A stretch of 64,000 nucleotides of DNA from Aphanomyces cochlioides (taxonomy: Eukaryota > Oomycota > Saprolegniomycetes > Saprolegniales > Verrucalvaceae): contig JAHQRK010000031.1 of NCBI GenBank assembly GCA_019828595.1, positions 434,001-498,000 on the forward strand, written 5' to 3'. The position numbers were made by a program, and so were the translations under genes. The notes under the pieces were generated by a model. It saw only the letters and a program-made list of their open reading frames with translations, was not told where the DNA came from and made no database searches. Below, piece after piece: positions 10,213-20,902 of the stretch (position 1 is the first letter of the stretch; each line of letters starts with the position of its first letter).

Positions 10213-12491
10213 TGAGACCCCGGCAAACCAAATGATGGATACCGCGTTTTCTTGAAGTTGGAGTTAGCTATGAAGTGCGATGGAGCAGTGTCTTAGCTAC
10301 ATTTTGACGAGCTGTGGTCCCCCAAACTCGCTTTGGTCACCGAGATACGACAATCGGCGCGACGGCCATGCCGCAAAGTTCAATTTTTTTCAAAAAATTT
10401 TTTTTGCACCATTGGACAGTATTTTGCAAGAGCTGTCGATTTCTGGCTACCAATTGGCCTAAAACGCACTAAAAGATGATTAATTAGCCAATTAAAATTT
10501 TTAGCCGAATTTTTTCCGGACAGGAAAATGATGATTTTTTTAATATTTTGATAAACATCATTTTGTGTGCCGTATTCAGCTAGCTATTTTCTGTCGCTTT
10601 TGCTGATGTACCCTGGCTCGCTTAACACGCTTGGCGGCTTCGCTCACACTATGAGTTGGCTTGTCATAATAGCCGCAGTTCTGGAATTCTTGTGGCACAT
10701 ATGGACGGATCTTTGTGTACAAATCTCGCGCCTTTTCGGGATTCACAGACGGACGATCCAGCGGCTCGCATTGATCCCACAACACTGTAGCTCGTTCACT
10801 TGTAACAACAATTCCGTCATATGCCCGCCTCAGGTCGAATTTCTTGGGCTCATCGTGTGGATGCCGCCGGCATTCGACAACACCGGGCTCATCGCTGCGC
10901 ATTCTAAACATTTGGTACTTTTGAATGCCTTGTAGGATTGAGAACAGCTCGTCGACGATGGCCTTGTAGTCGCTGAAAGGTGACTCTTCATTTACCAATG
11001 AAATGCATGTGTTTGATGACGACGAATTTTTGACAGCATCCACGACGTGTTCAAACGTCCAGCAATCCGTTTTGACAAACTTCTTTCTTGTGTGCCCGAA
11101 GCCCCGATCGCAAGCATTTTTCGTGTGGCCTTTAACAAAAAAATGTAGTCAACTTGAGCCAATCTTCCAGTCAATGTAGCCATGAGTAAGTACTTGATGA
11201 CAAAATTGTTCTTGTTTTGACCGCCGCAATTGTCGGCATACAAAGCCAACGTCTTGTTTCCATCGAGGACTGAGTTGAGCCTGAAGTATTTTTCCAACAT
11301 AGAAATAACTTCATTGCTTCCTTTTCCACCCTCTCAGTGTAGACGAAGTTGGATTGTACATTCAGCCCAACATTGAAAATTCCAAAGACTGAAATGGACA
11401 CCAGCGACAAGAAATACCATTGAGACGGCGTTGACGCAGCATTGGGAAGAGTAAGATTTTGTGAGAAAATCATAGTCAGAACAACATGAGACTCCGAGGC
11501 TTGGCTACAATCTTCATTATATACTTGCCTATTTGTGAGAATGAGAGTTCGGCAAACAAAATGATGTCTATACCTCATTTGCCTCGCTGTCTGAACGTGC
11601 AATGCAAACACTTCAGGGTCCTTTGCATCCGCAATCATATTCTTGTAAATTGTACAAGCATCGCAAACATTGGCTTGAGGTGAACGCACCAAAATCGTTT
11701 TGCATTCACGCTGGAGAATGCGACAAAATGAACGCTCAGAAGGAACTAAAATTCGTTCCCAGCCAGCTGCAACAAACTTTTCGTAGTCTTTCAGTATTCA
11801 TGGCCATGTCATGTACGATGGCAAAAACGTGAACAATGCCGACGAGACTTGTTTCGTTACGGCCCCACTTCAGTGGTCTTCTGACGAACTCTTACGGGCA
11901 CGACCTCGCCAACTTCCTTTGCGAAACCTTCAAACCACCTGACAACCTTTTGCACATCGATAGTAACAGCATTTCCATTCTTTTTCTTGCCATGGGTTTT
12001 CGGAGCAAAGTCGCCATGCGCAATTCTCTGGCGATCGCGCTCAAGCGTAGGAGTTGAAACTCCAAAGCATTGGGCAAAATCAATGTAGCAGACATCTCCA
12101 ACAAGGGGGATTCGATACTGAAATCGAACCCGTGTTTTCTTGTTGGAGTCGGTGGCGTCCGACTTTGGCTTCCATAGAAGGGATAGGCACGTCAGCATGC
12201 AAGTTTGTTTTTCACGCTTGGACATTTGCGACACCGAAGCGAGAAGACTAGCCGCCTCTTCTTCTCTTTCAATCAAGCATTTCTTCTCACAGCATTCCAT
12301 ACCGCAAAGTTCACTCACATTGATTGTCGTGTCCGAGGAGGCATGGGAAGATGTATTTTGTTCGTCGCTTGAGCTGTCATTGTTGGATGGGTCATTCCAA
12401 TAATCACTTTCGTCTGAGTACTTGCACTTTAAAGTTGATTTTCTCGGATGACAAAAAACGGCTTATCCATCAAATGTTTGCCGGGGTCTCA
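10213..12491. mobile_element. Nested TIR transposon inside the Crypton intron
   Basis: The ends are perfect 16-bp inverted repeats, TGAGACCCCGGCAAAC at 10213-10228 and its reverse complement at 12476-12491, and the similarity continues imperfectly (TGATGGATA) for about 20 bp more. The flanks carry TATA on both sides (10209-10212 and 12492-12495), read as a 4-bp target-site duplication; a 2-bp TA duplication cannot be excluded. Length is 2279 bp. The coding remains inside run on the minus strand. Confidence 0.85.
10576..12318 (-). pseudogene. Transposase-like gene of the nested element, superfamily not assigned
   Basis: Four overlapping minus-strand frames add up to one protein of roughly 550-580 residues. 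The N-terminal frame (12318-11857) has a Cys-rich start and a possible HTH (CFGVSTPTLERDRQRI). The next (11692-11520) has ANVCDACTIYKN, a C-x2-C pair. The following frame (11300-11115) has ALYADNCGGQNKNNFVIKYLL, whose Asp is the best candidate for a catalytic acid, and the last (11043-10576) reads into a charged tail. At least three frameshifts separate them. Proteins with an ADNC-GQNKN motif are widespread in protists and invertebrates and look like DDE transposases, but I cannot place this one in a named superfamily. Confidence 0.6.
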
Positions 12492-12852
12492 TATATATGT
12501 GTGAATATAACTAACCTTGAAATAAATCTTTCATATAGGTGTCGTACTGCAACGCAACGACCATATTTTGACGCTTGTACAAATCTTTTATCGCCGATCG
12601 ATAGCTAGCCAGAGTATTTGGCTTGTTTGAAGTGTTTTGAAACATCCATTGAATGAAAGCAAAAAAATCGGTGTATCCAAAGACTGACAAGTTGATGTCG
12701 CTATCAGAAGTTAGCATATCGGAGCTTCTGTGCACCAAAATCCATTTCTTTATTTGGTTGATTCCACTCTTGTATCCAGCCTCTGTGGACTTCGCAACCC
12801 GCATTTCACGGATGGCTTCCAACGTTGAAGCCTAGCGCGTGCTTGAGGCCAT

Positions 12853-13719
12853 CGTCGTCTTTTTTAAAATGTTATTTCTCCAATGAAATCACTGCCTGCC
12901 ATTGCTTGACACGTGTCGTGCAAAATCGACGCAAATTCAATACACTTGATAAATATATAGAATTCAATCTCAAAGTTCAGCATAAAATGTGAGGAATTGG
13001 AAAATGCACGACACACATCGTCAATCACCAAATCGAACCAGCCAATCAGCGTCCAGAGTTTGTTTAAAACACACACAAACACACACCAACACACACACAC
13101 ATTAATTCATGTACCTTCCGATTATACTTGAATTCTATTGCCAGATTGATCACACAAATTTCGTCGATTTTGATCAAAACTGTATTGTTACATACACTCA
13201 AATGTATTGTTGATTTGATACGAATTTCCAGACCCCGTTCAATCGAATCACGCCGGCGGATCGATTCACCAATCGACGCCATTGGCTAATAAATATTTAG
13301 GGCGATTGTGATTGGCTGAATAAAATTTTAAAGAAAGTACTGTTCCCATGAGAGAAAGTACTGTTCTAATTTTCATTCGTCCAATGTATTGGCGCGATAG
13401 GAGTTGATACAAAAAACGAATCCAAATTGGGAAATTTCTAGCGAATCCACAATATCTATTTTTCCAAATCTATTTGAAATCTATAGCCAATCAGAATCGA
13501 GTATTTGCCTTCTTCACAAAAACACACCCAAAACACACATTCCAAACTTTACTTTATTGAATGTACTTTCATATTACACTTGAACTCACTATACCTGATA
13601 GTATTTGAGAATATTTCAAATTTTAGTCAAAAATACAAATTTCAGTGAAAAATACAAATTTCTGTGAAAAAGACAAAACAAGATAAATTAATCGAACAAA
13701 ATAACTGTTGAATTCGAAA
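12853..13719. other. Intergenic stretch with CA-rich tract and two copies of a dispersed repeat
   Basis: No gene. It holds a (CA)n-rich tract at about 13069-13103 and two related copies of the repeat that starts AGCCAATCAG (about 13040-13135 and 13485-13675). The second copy ends about 45 bp before the lipase start codon and so supplies its promoter region. Confidence 0.55.
13485..13675 (+). repeat. Dispersed repeat, copy A
   Basis: Begins AGCCAATCAGAATCGAGTAT and ends in repeated AAAAATACAAATTT blocks and GTGAAAAAGACAA. Copy B at 20715-20890 has the same start, the same central ACACAC/TACTTGA blocks and the same end. A weaker copy starts at 13040. No inverted ends seen. Confidence 0.65.
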
Positions 13720-14607
13720 ATGTTTTGGGCGACGGCGGCTGCCGTGGCTCTCGCAAGCTTTGTCTTGGCCGCTGCAGTGCCAACGCGGGCTCCTGTCTAC
13801 GAGTACACACGCACAGCACTAGGCGGTACGTCTGGTGTGTACAATGAATCCCATGCTATTTATCTCGGGCGCCTGGTCTCGACAGCCTATTGTCCAAAGA
13901 AGGATGTCGAGTCGTGGACATGTCCACCTTGCGCTAATGTCTCGAAGCTGCAGGACTTGATTGTGATCAATGACAAGAGCGAATCTTTTCAGGGTATTCT
14001 AGGCTTTACAGGAACGCACGTCGTCGTCGCGTTTCGCGGCAGCATGGACGTCAAGAACTGGGTCGATAATCTGTCGTTCCTCAAGACTAGACCATGGCCT
14101 CATATTTTTCCCAAAGCAGCTATCCATCGTGGTTTTTATGCCGTCTACAAGAGCATACAGGACAAGCTCTTCGTCGCGCTCTCGTCTCTATTTGCACTGC
14201 ACCCCTCCGCGCCTTTAATCATTACGGGCCATTCTCTGGGCTCTGCTGTCGCAGCGATTGCCGTCGTCGACTTACATACAAGACATAACATTACCACAGA
14301 GTCAATGCTTACATTTGGCGAGCCACGCGTGGGCAATCCAGCGTTTGTGTCCCGTCTGACACATATTGTCAGTGATATTCATCGGATTACGCATTGGCGA
14401 GATATTGTGCCGCATGTGCCTCTGGAATGGCAAGGCTACATCCACGAAGCGCAAGAAATTTGGTACACTGAAGACTCGACATCATTTACACTGTGTGATC
14501 CTGCCAATGGCGAAGACCCATGGTGCAGTAAGCAAGTGCCGACCATCAGCAGTTTTGCCGACCATCTTGTCTACCTGAATATTACGATGAGCCACCTCAT
14601 ATGCTAA
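13720..14607 (+). CDS. Secreted class-3 (fungal-type) lipase
   Basis: A 295-residue single-exon gene. The ATG at 13720 gives a clear signal peptide (about residues 1-21, Ala/Val/Leu-rich core ending LAAAVPT), so the protein should be secreted or enter a vacuole. The lipase_3 core is complete: the nucleophile elbow GHSLG (Ser172), HWRD (Asp228) and ADH (His282) form the expected Ser-Asp-His triad, and the segment VVAFRGS is the usual oxyanion/strand region. Several N-x-S/T sites (NES, NVS, NIT) fit a secreted protein. The substrate (triacylglycerol or other ester) cannot be told from sequence. No lesions are visible, in contrast to every neighbour within 20 kb. The promoter lies in a dispersed repeat. 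Confidence 0.93.
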   Translation: MFWATAAAVALASFVLAAAVPTRAPVYEYTRTALGGTSGVYNESHAIYLGRLVSTAYCPKKDVESWTCPPCANVSKLQDLIVINDKSESFQGILGFTGTHVVVAFRGSMDVKNWVDNLSFLKTRPWPHIFPKAAIHRGFYAVYKSIQDKLFVALSSLFALHPSAPLIITGHSLGSAVAAIAVVDLHTRHNITTESMLTFGEPRVGNPAFVSRLTHIVSDIHRITHWRDIVPHVPLEWQGYIHEAQEIWYTEDSTSFTLCDPANGEDPWCSKQVPTISSFADHLVYLNITMSHLIC

Positions 14608-16873
14608 CCCAAGCCGAACAATTCTCTCGTGTCGTCGTTGATCAAGTTCATAAATGCAGCGATATATGGAAAATTGGATTGATTGATGGAAAAGACACAT
14701 CTCGTGCCGTCAAGAGAGGATGGAATTCTTTCGTGATTCAGCATTTGCTGCTTCGTTTTAAGGAGGCTAGCCCCTGCTTCGTCAAAGTTGAGGCGATATG
14801 TTGACACACAGAGAGTCAAATCGATCGACAATGTCGACTTGGATGCAACAATGTAAGGTTCACGAAGGGGAAAGATCCAAAAAACCATTTCAGAGCCAGG
14901 TGAGGCCACAAAGTAGGTAATACAACATACTTGCGACTATCTCGATCACGAAAAAGTCTCTTCAAACACGACTCGATGTCATTTGTCAGCTAGCTTCACA
15001 CCTGGGTAGCGACGCAATTTCGCTTCAGTGGGCACAATTTGCCAGGCTCACGTCGGACGTCGTCCACGCAGTTGTTCAAGGCGTAGAGCTCCTTCTTAGA
15101 CGACAAAAACTTATTCGCCGACCTGAAGACTCTCCTGACCTTTTGAACATAGGACATTTGAACATTGTGAGCTTTGCGGGTTACAAACTCGCATTTGATC
15201 CAATTTCCAGGTACAAGGAGCCACGAGATTCAATCTGCTGACGCTCCCGAGAAAAGGCTTTGTTTTATAGCCTTGGCTTGCGAAACTTTGTTTTCCTCCA
15301 TGCTTGAGGTCAGTCATTGTATTTTATCTCTCGCCTTTTATCCTCGACCGCTCTGACCGATGAAACGTTAAATAGTTGTGAGGGAAGAGCGTCTAGCGAC
15401 GGGGCTGCTGTCGACGTGCGTTTCACGACGGTTGTGGTTCATCGCTTGGCTCTTGTTGAGCTCATGAAGGCAGTCAAACGTGGCGTTGTTGAATGCGTCA
15501 AACGACTCATGTACCACAACACTTTGCTCTGGAATAATAAACACGAGTTCAATTGGTACAATTATCGCAACACATGGAGAGCGCAGGGCATGCGTCATGC
15601 ATTGTAGTAAATGATCCATCACGAGAGCCCTTGAGCGATCAACAGACGGGGGGTATTCCCCCCTTGGTTGTTTTATCGACAGACTCGTCCCCATTTCAAG
15701 AAGCTCCTTCCCCCTTCTTCCCCCCTTCTTCCCTTCAGTCAAAGGGATCGTATTCTGAACGTAGATATGATTTTTTTATTGAGTAGTGGCTTATTCGTTC
15801 AGGATTGTTTCGAGTTATAGGGCCATGAACTTGATCTGCAAGATGACTTGGCGATCCTGTCACGAGAAAAACTATCAAACGGAGCTAGAGTCCATCTCTC
15901 TCACCTGAATGAGAGCCCCAAGACGCTGAGATGTTTGACATTGCGCGTCGTGATGGAACTCGTCGCGATGGAAATGTCCAATGGCATACCAAAATGTCCA
16001 GTCTATAATTAGTTTCTTGGCCAAAGTTGACGACGACAGGTTTGTTTGTCCTCATGCTCGCGACGACGGTGCTTTTGTCCACGGAATGTCACGGAAATGT
16101 CAAAAAAACGACCATAGTCGTGTTCAAATGGACGAATCGATGACTCGACATTAGACTTTACACTGCACAAACACTATACTAAATTATACGTAAAGTAATG
16201 TAAAGTAATTCTTACTTTACATTTCACCATATATTTTTGAGGATGAGCACAACAAATTTTTCCGCACTTCAGATATGTGGTTCAATTTGGTGCAATAGTT
16301 ATGACTCTAAACCACCATAACCATGGTCCCGGGTTCGATCCGATCGATGGCAATGACGATTCAGAGTCCATCAACTACTTCCTCTGAGCTCTGACATGGT
16401 GACGAAACTTGTCCAGCTCTACATGAACTCTCATTTCACTACATGTGATGGCGTCGTAGATGTCATGATGGGTTATGAAAGCGATGCTTGCGAGAGTGAT
16501 GAATAAGAAGAGACAAAAGAATGACTTGTGTTAAGATGTGTGTATTCAAACGAATACTTTTGCATTTGGTCAGCCTTTGAATACTTAAACATGTGTATGT
16601 TTAAGTATACACACCTACTTGTACACTAACGTGAAGTGAACGTAAGTAAAATTCTACTATACGTAAAGTAGCGAACTCTACTCGACATCCATGTCAAATG
16701 CCAGCTGGAAAACCACTTGGCGACTGACTGTCTGGTCATGATTGGCCAGCGAGAGTCATCAGGATGATTCCACAACTTCAAAGTGGTCTACAGTCCAAGG
16801 GATAGTTCGATTTCGTCAATCTTGTACCAAGGTTCATTCCCAAAATTGCTGCAGTCCGCTCCAGCTACACGAA
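14608..16873. other. Intergenic region with weak coding remnants
   Basis: No gene can be supported. A 106-codon stretch open on the plus strand at 14921-15241 has no ATG but looks coding (LDVICQLASHLG, QWAQFARL) and contains a possible splice donor (CCAG|GTACAAG at about 15210). A minus-strand 101-codon frame lies at 14604-14909. A polypyrimidine tract occupies about 15700-15740 and a tRNA-like SINE core about 16288-16341. Direct copies of short words (TACGTAAAGTA) flank the AT-rich part near 16190 and 16660. Confidence 0.4.
16288..16341 (+). repeat. tRNA-like (SINE-type) polymerase III promoter
   Basis: A box-A-like TGGTGCAATAGT at 16288-16299 is followed by a perfect box B, GGTTCGATCC, at 16332-16341. 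The spacing of about 32 bp is right for a tRNA, but the acceptor and anticodon stems do not pair. It is best read as the head of a tRNA-derived SINE. Confidence 0.5.
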
Positions 16874-19800
16874 ATGGCGACCGCAAGCTCAGCGGCGACA
16901 ACGTATGGCTCAATCCCATCGTCCACGAGCTCGAATTTGCATATTCATCCTCTTGAATCGGCGTCGTAGATCTCGCGCTTATTGTATCTCTGGATTGATC
17001 CATTCATGGCAGTGGGAAACGCGCGTCAGCTTGCTCCGAGCGATATCTGGCCATTGGCGAACGAATACGACAGCGGTGTCTTGATTGACCAGTTGGAACC
17101 GCATTTTGGACAATCCAAGTCGTTGTGGCGCTCTGCGTTGGCGCTCTTTGGCTCTCCATTGATCGTGATCGGAGGCGTCGAGTTGGTTTCGATGCTTTGC
17201 TCGTTTGGAGGGCCCATTGTGCTTGAAATGGTCGTCTCGGCCATGGAAACACACTCGTCGTCCTCCTGGACGACACTTGCCATGCCCGTCTGCATCCTCT
17301 TTCTTCTCAAAGTTGCCCAAGCTCTTCTTCAGTTACAAGCGGATCAGCGCACGCAACTTGTCGGTGTCCAGTTGTGCTCGTCGTTTCAAACGCTGATCTA
17401 CCGCAAGGCCATGCGACTGAGTCCGTTTGCCCGTACGTGGCATGGCCCTGGTGACATTTCCAATTTGTTTTCCACCGACGTTCCGGCGATTCTCGCGGCA
17501 TGCCGCGCCGTGAATCCAATGTGGATCGTTGCCACTTCAAGTCGCGCTGCTCTTGTTTCTATTGTGGCGTGTGCTTGACATGGCCATGGTCGGTGGCATC
17601 TTGGTCATTCTCGGTTCGTTCTATATCAACAAACTCTTGGCGACATACGACGGCGACGCCGACCGACTTGTCATGGAAAGAGACAGATGCACGGATGACG
17701 TCGTCCATGCTGTCTTTAGCTCGATGCAACTTGTCAAATTACATGCGTGGGAGGAGCGCTATTTCGCCACGCTCCAACAACTTCGCGCGGATGAACTCCA
17801 AAGTCTATGGTCGGCGGCCATGATTCATGTAGCAATGGTCGGGCATGAATTACGCCGCGCCGGCGCTTTTGACCACGGTTTCCTTTGCAACTTATGTGTT
17901 GGTGCTGCGCAAACCATTGACTGCTGCTAAAATCTTTGCCTCTTCAACATGATCAAGGCTCCCATGATGCGACTTCCCAGTATGCTCGCCACTTGCATGC
18001 GCGCTCTCGTCTCGCTCGATCGAGTCCAAGACTTTCTTGGCCTTCCTGAGCTGCAGCCCTTGGAAATCTCATTTCGCGACAAAAAAGATTTCGTTATTCA
18101 CATTCTCGACGGTTCCTTTGGCTGGCAACGACACGTTCCGCCATTGTTTGACCATGTGAATATTTCCATATCCCAACGTGAGTTGGTTGTCGTGCATGGC
18201 ACCGTTGGCCAAGGAAAAACGTCGCTGTGTCAAGTCTTACTGAACGAACTCGAGCCTTTTCGAGGCTCCGTCAGTGTCCGCGGTCGCGTTGCATACGTTG
18301 GACAGCTCCCGTGGCTTCAAAACATGACACTTCGAGACAATATTTTATTTGGCTTGCCCTAGGACTCGATGCGCTACCATCACGTCGTCGAAACTTGTGC
18401 ACTTGGATCCGACCGAACGGAAATTGGCTCGAAGGGCGTCACACTGTCTGGTGGCCAAAACGCTCGCGTCAGCCTCGGCCAGAGCTTGTTACGCGGATGC
18501 CGGAAGAGCGTCACGTCGGTCGCGTTTCATTCAAAATCTTTGCTGCGTACTTTAAAGCTCTTAGTCGCCAGTGTTTTGTGGCTTAGCGACTGGACAAACG
18601 CCAATATGACTGCCTCAGATCCTGCTAAATTTCAAGCTGACCCCCCCTCGGTTCCACCTTTTTGGTGTGTATGCATTGCTTACGCTTGGATCTGCCATCG
18701 CTGTGCTCTTCAGAGTGCTCGTTGTCTATCGAGCGGGATTTCGAGCGTCGAAAGCAATGTATATCGACCTCACCCAAGCTCTCTTGCACGCTCCTCTTCG
18801 TTTCTTTGATGCTACCCCCGTCGGGCGGATTTTGAATCGTCTCGGAGGTGATATGAGCCAAGTGGACTCCCTGTTGCCGCTCGACATGGGTTATTTCTGT
18901 GCTACGTCGTTCATTTTGCTCTTCTCCATCGGGATCATCGTCTTTAGTATCAAATTCATGGCAATCCTCTTGTTGCCACTTGCTGCAATCTATTTCCGAG
19001 TCGGTGCAATGTACATTCAACCCGCGAGAGAGAGTGTGAACGGCTTGTCAAAGTTGCAAAGTCGCCTCTTCTTTCCGACATGACGGAGGCAATTGAAGGC
19101 GCTCTTTGATCGACGTCATCAACTTCATGTCAATCATACGAATGAAGCTGCTTGCTGTCAAGCATTTGTCACTCAGTGGTTTGCTTGTCGTATCCAAGTG
19201 ATCAGTGCCACGCTTGTCTTGGTCACTGGCTTATCTCTCGTCTACTTGCAAGATCTATTGCGTGCCGGCGTCGTCGGTCTCGTCATTTCCTACTCGTTGC
19301 AAATTACATCGCAGCTTGAAGGAATGATCTCCGTCTGGTTGCTGAACTCGAGACGGAAATGGTTGCACCTGAACGAATAGCCGAGTATACCCACGAGATT
19401 GAACAAGAGGCACCTCGTAATATTCCTGGAGCCACGCCATCGTCATGGCCTCAAACTGGGTCGATTCACTTTGCGCATGTCAGTTTCCGCTACAAGTCAA
19501 ATGCACCACTGGCCCTGCGAGACATTTCGTTCACTGTTGCTCCAGGCGAGAAGATTGGGATTGTTGGGCGCACTGGTGCAGGCAAATCTAGCTTGACCAT
19601 GGCCCTTTTTCGCATTAATGAGCTTGCTTCTGGTCGTATTGTGATTGATGGTGTCGATATTGCGGCTGTCGGTCTGAAAACCTTGCGGGAAAGCATTGCA
19701 ATGATCCCGCAAAGTCCAATTTTGTTCAAGGGAACTTTGCGCCAATACCTGGATCCACTGGATGAATCGACAGATGGTAGGCTATAAAAAGTTTTACGAA

Positions 19801-20177
19801 GTGTGCAGCTCGCAAGAAGTCGAGTTGATCACTTGGAGACAATTGTGGAAGAAAATGGAACGAATTTCAGCGTTGGGGAGCGGCAAATGCTTTGCATGGC
19901 TCGAGCTCTTCTTCGTCGTATTGTTGCCATGGACGAAGCGACGGCTACAATGGACCACAGCACGGATCAAATATTGCAGCGTGGGATTCGTCTGGCGTTT
20001 GTGAACGCCACGGTGCTTACGATTGCTCATCGCCTCGATACTGTCCTCGACAGCGATAGAATTTTGGTATTTGACCAAGGCCAACTCGTGCAATATGACA
20101 CCCCCACAGCGTTGATTCAAGCTCAAAGCGGTATTTTCTTGGACTTGTGTCGCGAAGGTGGCTATGGAAAAAGCTGA
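16874..20177 (+). pseudogene. ABCC/MRP-type full ABC transporter, heavily broken
   Basis: The order is TMD1 - NBD1 - TMD2 - NBD2. The N-terminus (ATG 16874) reads to a TAG at 16967-16969 where family members have Trp, then continues LYLWIDPFMAVGNARQL, the standard ABCC opening. NBD1 has a Walker A (GTVGQGKTS) and a signature (LSGGQNARVS), but the sequence then jumps straight to TMD2: the Walker B and its surroundings, about 80 residues, are deleted near 18500-18590. A stop interrupts NBD1 at 18361-18363. TMD2 occupies about 18600-19300. NBD2 has GRTGAGKSS at about 19567, ISFTVAPGEK, a signature changed to FSVGERQML and MDEATATMDHSTD. At least six frameshifts are needed to read through. Such transporters export conjugates or drugs; this copy cannot be functional. 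Confidence 0.9.
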
Positions 20178-20902
20178 CGTGAATCCAAACGAAACCAACA
20201 AGGTTCCGCTTTAAACAGGTTGCTATCATGATGACTAATGAGCTCGTTCCTGTGGCTAAGATAGCCGACAGTCTAATAGAATTTAAATCGAATTACGAAA
20301 TACCGACAATAATCATCTGCCTCGAACATTATCGAGGCCGTATTAGCTGTGCAACAACGAGCTTCATTTTCTACCGGGGGAGCCTTCTAGCTCTCCTTGT
20401 TATACCTGAATTTATTAGAGCCTTTCATTCGATTATCAGCTTACAGGAAAAAAATACCCTCACTGAAATTGAGCTTACACACGCCCTTCGCGTTTCATGT
20501 CGATCATTGTCTGAAGAAAGAAGCTTGAGATCGAGGCATTAATAGTCCTCGCTTTGTAGAAAATAACAAATGACGAAGTTCCCAGCCATTACGTCATGAT
20601 TAAAATAATCAACTACCCTGGATGAATTTGTACATGAAATAATTCATGAAGTATTGTCGATTTCATTCTAAATTGTGAGAGGGGTCTCAAATGTATCGAT
20701 TTTTCAAATCGATCAGCCAATCAGAATCGAGTATTTACCAAGTTCACGCAAAACACACCTATACACACGTGAATTTTATTTGGCCAATTTACCGTACTTT
20801 TCATTTATACTTGACTTCAGTATGATGGAATCGATTTGGAAATGAACTCAATTTTGGTAGAAAAATACAAATTTGGGTGAAAAAGACAATATATGTAATC
20901 AC
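20178..20902. other. Intergenic: possible small ORF and dispersed repeat copy B
   Basis: A 104-codon frame at 20228-20542 has no recognisable domain and I do not call it a gene. The second half is the repeat described at 20715-20890, which stops about 13 bp before the 3' end of the membrane-protein pseudogene. Confidence 0.4.
20715..20890 (+). repeat. Dispersed repeat, copy B
   Basis: Same start (AGCCAATCAGAATCGAGTAT) and same end (AAAATACAAATTT then GTGAAAAAGACAA) as copy A at 13485-13675, with the middle diverged. Confidence 0.65.

Larger units (their letters stand above)
10195..12515 (-). other. Crypton intron expanded by transposon insertion
   Basis: On the minus strand the donor is G|GTTAGT (after 12516) and the acceptor is GATAG|GA (before 10194), with a branch-like CTTATGCTGAT just upstream. 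Removing the nested element 10213-12491 and one 4-bp target copy leaves a 38-nt intron, which matches the intron size of the clean genes in this window. Splicing joins F-Q-G to M-R-R-H-H in frame. Confidence 0.8.
8655..12852 (-). pseudogene. Crypton tyrosine-recombinase gene, broken and interrupted by a nested transposon
   Basis: Read from right to left. The N-terminal part (ATG at 12850-12852, then 12831-12516) is a SAM-like core-binding domain (KPNTLASYRSAIKDLY). The catalytic part (10194-9218) has the first Arg in LMCRSMST, the H-x-x-R box in THSIRKG and the nucleophile region RYIHHERAGDQYLGR. The tail (9221-8655) resembles the GCR1_C DNA-binding domain seen in oomycete Cryptons (AWRLWLLGN, PPYRYI). 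Lesions: a TAG at 12832-12834, a frameshift near 10117 (before YERLC), a 2-bp AT expansion in the AT run 9898-9908 that shifts the frame after RHIY, and a 1-bp shift at 9218-9221. Exons join across an intron (donor after 12516, acceptor before 10194) that has received a 2279-bp transposon. Cryptons lack TIRs, so the element borders are not defined. Confidence 0.85.

Noticed and set aside
13069..13103. CA-rich tract as a CRISPR-like or satellite array.
   Set aside because: It is a short impure dinucleotide repeat; no spaced repeats exist anywhere in the window.
15368..15742. A 124-codon minus-strand gene in the lipase-ABCC interval.
   Set aside because: It includes a polypurine low-complexity stretch and shows no domain or splice structure; the coding signal is too weak.
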